Source of the DNA: Bacteroidota bacterium
Lineage (GTDB): Bacteria > Bacteroidota > Bacteroidia > Bacteroidales > Prolixibacteraceae
Assembly (NCBI GenBank): GCA_030684645.1
Contig: JAUXUF010000206.1
Coordinates: forward strand, 1 to 46,713
Direction of reading: 5' to 3'
DNA: 46,713 bases
In this document: positions 8,554 through 17,314 of the stretch, in pieces
How positions within the stretch are numbered: the first letter of the stretch is position 1
How the letters are laid out: each line of letters opens with the position of its first letter
The notes under the pieces: generated by a model
Told to the model about the DNA's origin: nothing
What the model saw: only the letters and a program-made list of their open reading frames with translations
Databases searched by the model: none
Position numbers and translations under genes: made by a program

Positions 8554-8730
8554 AACTGTTAACTAATAACTGCCAGACTGCCGGCAAATATTTAAAATCC
8601 ATAATGATACTCCATTTAATGCAGATCAAACTTAAAAATTAACCTTCAAGAACAACGAGTTGCCAAAAATAAAAATAAACTCATACCAAACCAATCAGAA
8701 GAAACCTTCGGCTATTAATTAGTCACTTCT

Positions 8731-10050
8731 TCACAAACTCTTCAGTATGTTGGACAGGGCATCTTCTCCGGATATGATCCGGTCAGGTTCGACGCCAATC
8801 TTATTCAGGCTTTTACCTTCGCAGTTATAAAAATCAGCAACCGGTAAAACAAGGCCATATTCACCATTAATCATCAGATTCTCAACCATGGCCGAAGCCC
8901 CGGCTGTCTTCTGACCAACAACAACGGCAATTTTCTCCCTCTTAAGCACATAAGCCAGGACTTCCGATATTTTTGACGTTTTCGAATCGGTTAAAACAAA
9001 GACTTTCCCTTTAAACGTTTTTGCCCGCGGGATGCAATTCAAGACACGGCCCGTTTCTTTGTAAAGTTCACCATCTTTTAAACCGGCATCCGAAAAACTC
9101 CTGAATAATTTCGTGTAATCCTGGACACTGGGGATTGAAACATTACTATCAAACCATTTCCGCGTCAGGAAAACTCCGGCAACGAATGCTTTATCCGAAA
9201 GAAAATTGATCCATTCATTCGCTACCTGAGGATTTAAACTTCTTCTGCCCCGCAGGTCAATGATCAGGTTGTTATAGCCTTTTTTAGCAATGATTAAACT
9301 GATACTGTCGATTTCTTTTTTCGTTGATGGCATTGAATTCACATCAACCAGTGCTGTATTCGATTTCAGTTCACGTATGACTGCAACATTTTTCCTGATG
9401 GATAATTTGCCTTGTGGTCGGGTTTTATTGATTTCATAAGAGGAAAATGGTAGTTTTTTCCCCAGCCAAACAAAAGATGCTGCGAGCTCATAATCGTCAG
9501 TCATCTTCGGCTTCAATTCATTTATGTTTTTTCTGAAATCCAGCCATTCATCCGATTTGAGCCAAGTCCGGTTCAAAATGTTTTTTTCCGTCAGCGCAAA
9601 AGCTGAGTTAATGATAGCTGAATAGTCTCTAATCGGCAAACTAGTTGGCATTTTAACACCTGCCAACCGACGTGGTTTGTTCCGGTCGATATAGTTTCCT
9701 TTAAAAGCAGTTCCTGAAATCGCAGCCATAAACGGATATTGCTTATCGAAATAGGTAAAAGTTCCGGTTAACATCAAGCTGTCCTTTACCTGCCGTGTTT
9801 TTCCTTCAATGAAAACGATCTCGGGATATTTTAATTTTCCGGCGGTCTTTGCCAAAGTATAGGTAAAAGTTCCGGCAATGTCCTTAAGTGCATCTTTCCG
9901 GGTATAAGCTTCAAACGTGTTTTTCACCGTATTGACCTCAATCGTGAGCAGGATTTCATCGCCATACTCATTTTCAATTTTCCAGAAGGTCTGAGAAAAT
10001 GAATTGAAAGACAACACCAACAAAATATTAAATATCAGAATCTTACTCAT
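8731..10050 (-). CDS. S41-peptidase-like secreted protein with degenerate active site
   Basis: 439 residues with a signal peptide ending near SFNSFSQ (residue 20). Residues 21-125 form a beta-rich domain seen in many Bacteroidota secreted proteins. The C-terminal half carries the S41 (C-terminal processing protease) core: LIIDLRGRR (262-270), GKVFVLTDS, and TSKISEVLAYVLKREK with VVGQKTAGAS. Aligned without gaps to the D1-processing-protease motif TASASE...TYGKG, the nucleophile Ser becomes K360 and the catalytic Lys becomes A385. The protein is therefore probably not a Ser/Lys protease and may bind rather than cut. It starts 11 bp after the GH78 gene stop, so it belongs to the same transcript. 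Its role in the locus is unknown. Confidence 0.7.
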   Translation of the reverse strand: MSKILIFNILLVLSFNSFSQTFWKIENEYGDEILLTIEVNTVKNTFEAYTRKDALKDIAGTFTYTLAKTAGKLKYPEIVFIEGKTRQVKDSLMLTGTFTYFDKQYPFMAAISGTAFKGNYIDRNKPRRLAGVKMPTSLPIRDYSAIINSAFALTEKNILNRTWLKSDEWLDFRKNINELKPKMTDDYELAASFVWLGKKLPFSSYEINKTRPQGKLSIRKNVAVIRELKSNTALVDVNSMPSTKKEIDSISLIIAKKGYNNLIIDLRGRRSLNPQVANEWINFLSDKAFVAGVFLTRKWFDSNVSIPSVQDYTKLFRSFSDAGLKDGELYKETGRVLNCIPRAKTFKGKVFVLTDSKTSKISEVLAYVLKREKIAVVVGQKTAGASAMVENLMINGEYGLVLPVADFYNCEGKSLNKIGVEPDRIISGEDALSNILKSL

Positions 10051-10061
10051 AAATACTTATC

Positions 10062-13000
10062 TTATTTCTGAAACAAAACCGCCGCCGGAACGACCTGCTT
10101 TTCAATATCCGGGCCTGAATACTGCACGCTCAGGTACATTCCGCCTCCAGCCTGAAAATAATCCAGCCTGATCGGATGCATTCCTTTGGACAAGCTAATT
10201 TTGCCGGTTGCCTCGATATCCGCTCCATGCGGACCATCATGATCGATCACCATTTTATCAGCAATCAGCAAACGGCTTCCATCATTGGACTTAATAAAAA
10301 ATTCATAAACCCCATCATTCTTGATTTCGATCTTCCCTTCAAAAGCCAGGGCATATTCATCCTTGGTTGCAATAATTTTATCCAACCCGAATTCATAAAC
10401 TATCCCCGATTTTATAACCGGAAACTTTTGAAAATCCGGAAGTTTCATCCATTTTCCCTCGTAATAGTTATATTTTAAACCATTCACTTCAGGATCGACA
10501 AAATCGATGTAGTTGGTTTTTACGAAACTGGATTCATATCCTTTTAGTACAGCTTTTGCTTTGATAACTGTCGGGTTCGAAACATAAAAGGGATTTTTAT
10601 ACCGAATAGAAGTGCTGTCGGGTTCCGATCTGTCAGTTGTATAATAAATGCCTGCTTCCGCAACATCGGAAGTTATACTCACAAGTACGGAGTCGTTCAC
10701 CTGAGCCAGAGTGTCTGTGGGATGAATAATCGGATTCGAAAGAATAGTGTTTTTCAATAAATTCCTGGAGCCAACCGACAGGAACTGATAGTCACCTGAA
10801 CCGATTTCATAAACAACATATTTGCCATCATTTTTTAAGAATTTCACATGGCGATTTCCTGAAATTGACTGGCCACTTTCGGTGACCTTTTTATCACTGA
10901 CAGCCAAAACAGATAAAGTGGCTGAAGTATTTGCAGGAAGGGACACATTCAATAAAAAATCTTCTCCCTCAAATTTCCATTGGGTTTTTATCTCGCCATA
11001 CATCGATTGGTAAGATGTATTGGCAAACGACAAACTGCTTACCGGAATTGGTTTAATCAACGCATGTTTGAATCCGGGACTCAACGGATCAGGCGAAATT
11101 CCTCCGAGACTTTGATAAAACCAGGCGCAAACACTTCCGAACATGGGGTGGCTGTGCGAAACATCGCCCTGGAATGTTTCCCAGATGGTAGTGGCTCCCT
11201 TTTCGATCATATAACCAAAACCGGGAAAATCACGCTGGTTCATCAAGGTATAGGCCAGATCAGGCCGGTCCATTTCTGTCAGGACTTCCAGCAGAAGCGG
11301 AGTACCCAGAATTCCGGTATCAAAATGCGCCTTATTTGGACCGGTAATATTCTTTACGAGATTGGCAAACACTGCACCAACGTTTTGATTTTCTGCAATT
11401 CCAAAACCCAGCGGATAGACATTGGAACCCTGTCGCCCAATCGAATAATTGGAATTTGCCGCATCAAAATAGACTTTATTAATCGCCGACTTCGCCTTTT
11501 CTGCCAGCCCGGCAAAATATGCCTGATCGGCAGTATTGGCAAGCACTCCTGAAATCTGAGACATCAAGTGACAACAATGATAATAATAGCAGCTATTTAC
11601 AAAATCGGCAGGAATATCGACAATATCGGGCGGAACCCACTCTCCCAGCCCTTGATTGGCTAGAATTCCATCTTTATTCAGGGAATTTTTCATGTATTCA
11701 ATCCAGTGTTTCATTCCGGAATAATGGTTTTGCAGAATACGGGCGTCGCCATAATACTGGTACATGTACCACGGAATGATGACAGCTGCCGAGCCCCAGG
11801 CCGTTCCTCCGCCACCATCCTGGTATGGAGTGGTGTTGGGAACATAACCGGTCTGTTGATTTTGTGCATCGCTGATGTCACCGAGCCATTTGGTATAAAA
11901 CTGCGACATGTCGAAATTCAAAATTGCCGCTTTCGCCGAAATCTGGCCATCGCCGGTATATCCCCGACGCTCACGGTGCGGACAATCACTTGGGATACCC
12001 CCATGAACGTTACCCAGCTGAGTCCACTGGTAGTTATCCAGGATTTTATTTAGCAAGGAATTGGAACATTCGAAACTTCCGGCGCGTTGAATGTCCGTAT
12101 TCACAACCCTTCCATCCAAATTTTCAATCGTTAATCCGGTTGGCGATCCATACACATCAACATACCGGAAAGCATGCCAGGTAAAGCGCGGCTCCCAAAC
12201 TTCGGTTCCTTCGCCTTTTAAAATGTAGGTGTCAGTCTGTCCGTAAGTCGGGCCAAATTCTTCGATAAACCGAAGTTTCAGCTCAGTTCCTTTGGCTCCG
12301 GAAATTTTCAGCCTTGCCCAACCTGAGAAGAGTCGTCCCATGTCGAAGCGGTAAACACCTTCGCCACGTTTGCTGACAGAAATTGGCTTGATCGTTTTGG
12401 TTACCCTATCAGGTGGCGAAACCTGTGCTTTCAATGTTCCTGTTGGCGGACGCACAGTTACAGCATTCATCCATTTTGAATCATCAAAATCCCCTTCGTT
12501 CCAGCCTTTTTGTTCCAGTCGTGCATCATAAATTTCTCCGGAATGTAATCCATTGTATAAAATCGGACTCAATGAGCTTTTCCAGCTTTCATCACTGCTT
12601 ACTAATTCCTGAGTTCCATCTTCGTATTCCAGTACAATTTGAGCAATCAGGCGTGGAGTGTCATACCAAAGCATTGTATCATCGGGGCGGTCGGCCTGGA
12701 TGTACCAGCCATTTCCGAGGATAACGCCAAACACATTTGCTCCGGATTTCAGGACTGAAGTAATATCGAAAGTTTCATACAAAACGGTCGTATTCATATT
12801 TCCAATCCGCGATTCACCCCATTGCCCCACTTTCCGGCGATCGTAATTGGTTTGGTTGGGCGACAAAACATGATCGCCGATTTTACCGCCGTTGATGTAC
12901 AATTCGTAATAACCAAGTCCGCTGATGTAAGCACGTGCTTTTTTGATTTTTTTGGAAATACTCACCTCTTTTCGGAAAAGAGGTGAAGCAAGTTTATGCT

Positions 13001-13466
13001 CTCCGGAAATGATCGATGCAGGTGTACCAATCCATTTAGCCTGCCAGTCGGCTTTATCCAGCAATCCCATTTCCCAGTTCGAGATTGTGCTCCAGGAAGA
13101 TTCATTCTTTTCTTCGTCCCAAATCTTCACCTTCCAACTGACTTTCATGCCTGATTTTAAAGGCTTTCCTTTATATTCCAACTGAATCGATTGATCCGAA
13201 TCAATTTTACCCGAATCCCACAAATCAGGAGTTTCACTTAACAACAAATCATCAGTGGTGGCTACCATGATCCGGTAGGCAGTCTGTTGGGCGCCCCGAA
13301 CAGCTTTTTTCATTTGCCAGGAAAGACGAGGTGCCGGAACATCCAGTCCGATAGGATTTGAAAGATATTCACAGCGAAGATCCGACACTTCAGGTTTAAT
13401 TTCCGGAGGTGAACAAGCAGTAATTGTTGCGATGATCAGAAAAATTAAGAAGAATTGATTTTTCAT
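10062..13466 (-). CDS. GH78 alpha-L-rhamnosidase with C-terminal CHB_HEX-like and PA14 domains
   Basis: 1134 residues, probably a lipoprotein (ATITAC, C18). After N-terminal beta domains (about 25-360) comes the (alpha/alpha)6 catalytic domain. It contains DCPHRERRGYTGDGQ, with E499 as the likely general acid, and GATTIWETFQGD with E763 plus HSHPMFGS (H773), the expected base region. A C-terminal beta domain ends near YEIGSGDYQF (about 895). Two extra modules follow: a chitobiase C-terminal-like domain (about 912-990, AGIYYTTDRSEPD) and a PA14 domain (about 995-1134, KSNDGSRLLIADKMVIDHDG), both likely glycan-binding. Family members release terminal alpha-L-rhamnose. It follows the GH3 gene by 26 bp and precedes the S41-like gene by 11 bp, so the three are co-transcribed. 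Confidence 0.92.
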   Translation of the reverse strand: MKNQFFLIFLIIATITACSPPEIKPEVSDLRCEYLSNPIGLDVPAPRLSWQMKKAVRGAQQTAYRIMVATTDDLLLSETPDLWDSGKIDSDQSIQLEYKGKPLKSGMKVSWKVKIWDEEKNESSWSTISNWEMGLLDKADWQAKWIGTPASIISGEHKLASPLFRKEVSISKKIKKARAYISGLGYYELYINGGKIGDHVLSPNQTNYDRRKVGQWGESRIGNMNTTVLYETFDITSVLKSGANVFGVILGNGWYIQADRPDDTMLWYDTPRLIAQIVLEYEDGTQELVSSDESWKSSLSPILYNGLHSGEIYDARLEQKGWNEGDFDDSKWMNAVTVRPPTGTLKAQVSPPDRVTKTIKPISVSKRGEGVYRFDMGRLFSGWARLKISGAKGTELKLRFIEEFGPTYGQTDTYILKGEGTEVWEPRFTWHAFRYVDVYGSPTGLTIENLDGRVVNTDIQRAGSFECSNSLLNKILDNYQWTQLGNVHGGIPSDCPHRERRGYTGDGQISAKAAILNFDMSQFYTKWLGDISDAQNQQTGYVPNTTPYQDGGGGTAWGSAAVIIPWYMYQYYGDARILQNHYSGMKHWIEYMKNSLNKDGILANQGLGEWVPPDIVDIPADFVNSCYYYHCCHLMSQISGVLANTADQAYFAGLAEKAKSAINKVYFDAANSNYSIGRQGSNVYPLGFGIAENQNVGAVFANLVKNITGPNKAHFDTGILGTPLLLEVLTEMDRPDLAYTLMNQRDFPGFGYMIEKGATTIWETFQGDVSHSHPMFGSVCAWFYQSLGGISPDPLSPGFKHALIKPIPVSSLSFANTSYQSMYGEIKTQWKFEGEDFLLNVSLPANTSATLSVLAVSDKKVTESGQSISGNRHVKFLKNDGKYVVYEIGSGDYQFLSVGSRNLLKNTILSNPIIHPTDTLAQVNDSVLVSITSDVAEAGIYYTTDRSEPDSTSIRYKNPFYVSNPTVIKAKAVLKGYESSFVKTNYIDFVDPEVNGLKYNYYEGKWMKLPDFQKFPVIKSGIVYEFGLDKIIATKDEYALAFEGKIEIKNDGVYEFFIKSNDGSRLLIADKMVIDHDGPHGADIEATGKISLSKGMHPIRLDYFQAGGGMYLSVQYSGPDIEKQVVPAAVLFQK

Positions 13467-13492
13467 GAGTGCCAGGTTATTAGTAGTTTAAA

Positions 13493-16057
13493 TTACTTCA
13501 GCAGAAACTGTTGTTTCAAACGGATGTCCCGCGAAGAACTTCCAAGCAGTACATCAAATTGACCGGGTTCAGCAAGCCATTTATTTGATTTTTCATCGTA
13601 AAATGAAAGTGCTGTTTTGTTAATTTTGAACGCGACCTCTTTACTTTCACCAGCTTTCAGATTGACCCGTTTAAAACCTTTCAGCGATTTCACTTCCCGT
13701 TCGACGCTGGCTTCGTCATCGTGAATATAGAGTTGGACAATTTCATCCCCATCCATTTGACCCGTGTTTTTAACTGTCATGCTGATGGTAAGTGTATCGT
13801 TTTGTTCCATGACCGGTTTGTCCAGTTTCATTCCGGAATATTCAAAGGTGGTATAAGATAAACCGAATCCGAACGGGAACTGTGGTTCAATATTTTCTTT
13901 GTCGAAATGGCGGTATCCCACAAAAATACCTTCCTTGTAATCGGCTATTGTTTTTGTACCGGGATAGGTACCGAATGCCGATGAATCTTCCCATCGCTTC
14001 ATCAGGGTGATTGGCAATTTACCCGAAGGATTGACATCACCGAAAAGGATATCTGCCAATGCATTTCCACCTTCCTGGCCCGGATAAAATGCCTCGATGA
14101 CTGCCGGAACTTTATCGATCCAATCTGCCATTAAAATGGGAGTGGCATTATTCAGGACTACCATCGTATTTGGATTGGCTTTTACTATTTCATTCAAAAG
14201 CTCCAATTGTTTTGCCGGAAGTGCAAGCTCTTCCCGGTCGGTAGATTCACCTTCCAACTCCTTGTTTAATCCCAGACAAAGCACAACTAAATCATTTTTC
14301 TTTGCCAGTTCAACGGCACTTTCGAGTTTGTTCCCTTTGTCAAAAGGTGCTATACCGAGTTTGCAGAGGCAACTTCCCATATTTTCATAAAATTCGACTT
14401 TCAGATCGTACAACTGCCCGGCTTTCAATTCAACCTGGGCCATTTTAAATTTACTCGGGCGCGAATCTACCCAACAATCGAGGATCATTTTTCCGTTCAG
14501 GTACAACCTTACTCCATTATCTGCAGCCACCCCGATTTCATACCAACCATCTCCGGGAGATTTGAATTTGCCGGTCCAGCGTGCCGACCATTGATTCAAT
14601 TTTACAATTTTCGGATCGGGCGAACCTAATTTCCCGGGATCACTACCATCTCCAAAACCCCAATCATAATCAATTAACTTTTCAGTCCGGCTTAAGACGG
14701 GCTTCCCTTGCAGATCACGATTGTTAAAATATTCCGCTTTTATTCCGGGATTTCCGTCAGGCAGATAATAACATTCAGGCCCGGCTACCGGAAGAACTGT
14801 TCGCTCCAATGTAATTCCACGTTCAAAAATCACGCTGGCATTTCCTTTTGTTCTTGCTGTAATTCCATCGAATGGTGAAATCCAGTAATTTCCCTCCAGG
14901 AAACCACTGCCACCTCCCGACATTTGAGCCACATCGCCGTTGGGGCCAATAACCGCAACCGATTTGAAATTTTCTTTTTTCAGGGGCAGGAAATTATTTT
15001 TGTTTTTCAGCAATACAATGCTTTTCTGTGCGGTTTCGAGCGCCAATGCCCGTCTTTCCGGAGTATCGGACGGACCGTAATCGATGTTTGTTTTTTCAAA
15101 CATTTTGGCTTTAAACATGATTCGAAGCAAGCGCCTGACTTTATCATCCAAAACTTTTTCGTCCACCTGATTTTCTTTGATCGCGTTTAAAAGTTTGTCG
15201 CCGTAGAACAAAGCCATCGGCATTTCAAGATCAAGACCGGAGTTGGCCATTTTTACCGTTGAGTGTGCACCACCCCAGTCGGAAACAACAGCCCCGGTAA
15301 ATCCCCATTCATTTTTTAAAATATCGGTCAGAAGATGTTTGTTTTCGCAACCATAATCACCATTGATCGAATTGTATGCTGCCATAACTGACCAGGTATC
15401 TGCTTCCTGAACCGCAGCTTTTATGGCCGGCAAATAAATTTCCTGCAAAGCACGTTCACTCACTTTGACATCCACATCAAACCGGTTCCATTCCTGGTTA
15501 TTGACCGCAATGACCTTGGTGCAGGTCATGATATTTTTACTCTGAACTCCTTTTACAAATTCAACACACATCCGGGAAGTCAGGTAAGGATCTTCGCTAA
15601 ACAATTCGAACGCCCTGCCGCCAAAAGGTGTGCGGATAATATTGACCATGGGCGCCAAAAGCATGCCGCTCTTGGCAATGTGTGTCTCTTCACCCATATT
15701 TTCAGCCACCTGGCGCATCAACCTGGTGTCAAAAGTTGCTGCAAGATTAATGGTTGCCGAATAATTGGTAGATTTTCCAGCCCGGTTGGGGCCGATTCCC
15801 CCATCGGACATAACTATTTCAGGAATTCCGAGCCTTTTGTTTTCTTTGGTTTTAAAGCCAAGCCCACCCACCAGATCTACTTTTTCTTCCAAAGTCATTT
15901 GAGACAGCAGATTGTTAACTTTTGCTTCAACTGTATCCTCCTTTCCGGATGGTGATTTGCAGGATTGAAACGAAAATAAAGTCAGGATAATAAGAGTTAA
16001 TACTCCGGGAGAAGACCAATTACTGTTATCAATCCTCCATTTCGTTTTGGTTTCCAT
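13493..16057 (-). CDS. GH3 beta-glycosidase with inserted PA14 domain
   Basis: 854 residues with a likely lipoprotein signal (SFQSC, C33; the lipobox is loose). The catalytic (beta/alpha)8 domain includes VMSDGGIGPNR and the nucleophile motif GAVVSDWGGAHS, with D260. The second alpha/beta-sandwich domain is interrupted by a PA14 domain (about 437-570, EIGVAADNGVRLYLNGKMI), the arrangement of beta-glucosidases that use PA14 to shape the pocket. A fibronectin-III-like domain closes the protein (FGFGLSYTTFEYS onward). One oddity: the nearly invariant KH pair before the NNQE motif reads KV here (TKVIAVNNQE, V182), so sugar recognition may differ. The sugar specificity, for example beta-glucoside, beta-xyloside or beta-galactoside, cannot be told. 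It is co-transcribed with GH78. Confidence 0.9.
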   Translation of the reverse strand: METKTKWRIDNSNWSSPGVLTLIILTLFSFQSCKSPSGKEDTVEAKVNNLLSQMTLEEKVDLVGGLGFKTKENKRLGIPEIVMSDGGIGPNRAGKSTNYSATINLAATFDTRLMRQVAENMGEETHIAKSGMLLAPMVNIIRTPFGGRAFELFSEDPYLTSRMCVEFVKGVQSKNIMTCTKVIAVNNQEWNRFDVDVKVSERALQEIYLPAIKAAVQEADTWSVMAAYNSINGDYGCENKHLLTDILKNEWGFTGAVVSDWGGAHSTVKMANSGLDLEMPMALFYGDKLLNAIKENQVDEKVLDDKVRRLLRIMFKAKMFEKTNIDYGPSDTPERRALALETAQKSIVLLKNKNNFLPLKKENFKSVAVIGPNGDVAQMSGGGSGFLEGNYWISPFDGITARTKGNASVIFERGITLERTVLPVAGPECYYLPDGNPGIKAEYFNNRDLQGKPVLSRTEKLIDYDWGFGDGSDPGKLGSPDPKIVKLNQWSARWTGKFKSPGDGWYEIGVAADNGVRLYLNGKMILDCWVDSRPSKFKMAQVELKAGQLYDLKVEFYENMGSCLCKLGIAPFDKGNKLESAVELAKKNDLVVLCLGLNKELEGESTDREELALPAKQLELLNEIVKANPNTMVVLNNATPILMADWIDKVPAVIEAFYPGQEGGNALADILFGDVNPSGKLPITLMKRWEDSSAFGTYPGTKTIADYKEGIFVGYRHFDKENIEPQFPFGFGLSYTTFEYSGMKLDKPVMEQNDTLTISMTVKNTGQMDGDEIVQLYIHDDEASVEREVKSLKGFKRVNLKAGESKEVAFKINKTALSFYDEKSNKWLAEPGQFDVLLGSSSRDIRLKQQFLLK

Positions 16058-16111
16058 ACAGCCTATTTTGTCAGTTAATAATTGGTGGATTTTTAAAATT
16101 AAGGTTGCAAC

Positions 16112-17281
16112 TTATTTCAAATTCAAGTACTTCAAAACTGCCTCATCTCCTTTTAAAGAACCAGCCGGAATAGGATTCTTTTCAGAAAAAATCATCAGAT
16201 CTTCTTTCGGCAGAATGGACACAAAGCTTTCATCGAACTTATCTTTATATATGCGACCAGCATCTAAACCAAGGTATTGGTCGAAAAAATTATAGACCGG
16301 ATACCGTTTTGTTGCTTCATACCCATGTCGTTCGCCCGGGAAATGGGCATTATCCAGTTTACTTTCGGCATCGTACAGTGCATATACTTTCTGAATGTAG
16401 GGAAATTCGATCCGGGGAGTATTTTTGGTCCAATCACCGCCATCCGAAATCAGCAACATGGGCCGAGGAGCGCATAAGGCAGCAATCTCAACATTGTTGG
16501 TCTGATGGGTTTCGCTTTTATGCACCGGCATTCCGCTTTCGCAGGTGCATCCGCCAAAAAAGTAGGATGAAACCATAACCACCGGTACCGAGACTTTAAT
16601 TCGCATATCGAGAGCTGTAATCATGATGGTCTGGGTTCCGCCACCTGATTCACCGGTAATACCAATCCGTTCAGGATCAACATCAGGACGGGAAACCAGG
16701 TAATCGAGAACCCGTTTACTGTTGAAGGTCTGTAACAACAAGGCAATCGGAATTTTATGGGTTACCTGTTTTGAATCGCCATAACCAACCATATCGTATG
16801 CGAATACCACCGCTCCCATTCGCGCAAAACAGGCGCTGCGGATCTGAACATCAGGACTCATTCGCCGGTCGGACCAATGTCCGTGAGGAGTTAAAATTGC
16901 CGGACATTTTTTGTCAGCTTTAATTGGCCGGTAAATATTTCCGGTGATGTAAAAGCCCGGGAAACTCTCAATGGCAATATTTTCAACAATATAGCCATCC
17001 ATCGTACGGGTATTCCGGATGATGGCCTTAAACTCGTTGCCCACTTTCGGCATTTGATCGAATTTCATCCCTTTGAGAATCCCCTGTCGGATAACTTCTG
17101 CGCGTTTCTCCCAGTCAGCCTTTGTTTCCCATTCCGAAGCCCATTTTTTCATGATCACGTTTGCCTGATCCTCAGTCCAGTAGGCATCATGGCACAACAT
17201 ATTTTCCTGGGCAGAAACTCCAAGTTGAGAAATCAGCAAGAACAAAATAATGACCTGTTTTATCCAACTATTTGCTTTCAT
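16112..17281 (-). CDS. Secreted alpha/beta hydrolase, acetyl-xylan-esterase-like
   Basis: 389 residues with a signal peptide ending at SQLGVSAQ (residue 25). The fold markers run in order: CPAILTPHGHWSDRR (oxyanion region, HGHW), GAVVFAYDMVGYGDS, then the nucleophile elbow GITGESGGGTQ with S212. After it come PMLLISDGGDWT (D280 region, possible acid) and FPGERHGYE with H319 as the catalytic His. This pattern fits the secreted Abhydrolase_7/acetyl-esterase group common in polysaccharide loci, which removes acyl groups from glycans or side chains. It sits 33 bp after the third propeller protein and 54 bp before GH3 in transcription order, which supports a role on the same substrate. A cysteine-rich patch, GGCTCESG, lies just after the elbow. 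Confidence 0.85.
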   Translation of the reverse strand: MKANSWIKQVIILFLLISQLGVSAQENMLCHDAYWTEDQANVIMKKWASEWETKADWEKRAEVIRQGILKGMKFDQMPKVGNEFKAIIRNTRTMDGYIVENIAIESFPGFYITGNIYRPIKADKKCPAILTPHGHWSDRRMSPDVQIRSACFARMGAVVFAYDMVGYGDSKQVTHKIPIALLLQTFNSKRVLDYLVSRPDVDPERIGITGESGGGTQTIMITALDMRIKVSVPVVMVSSYFFGGCTCESGMPVHKSETHQTNNVEIAALCAPRPMLLISDGGDWTKNTPRIEFPYIQKVYALYDAESKLDNAHFPGERHGYEATKRYPVYNFFDQYLGLDAGRIYKDKFDESFVSILPKEDLMIFSEKNPIPAGSLKGDEAVLKYLNLK

Positions 17282-17314
17282 AGGTTTTATTTTTAATTGT
17301 TGCCTGAATATACT

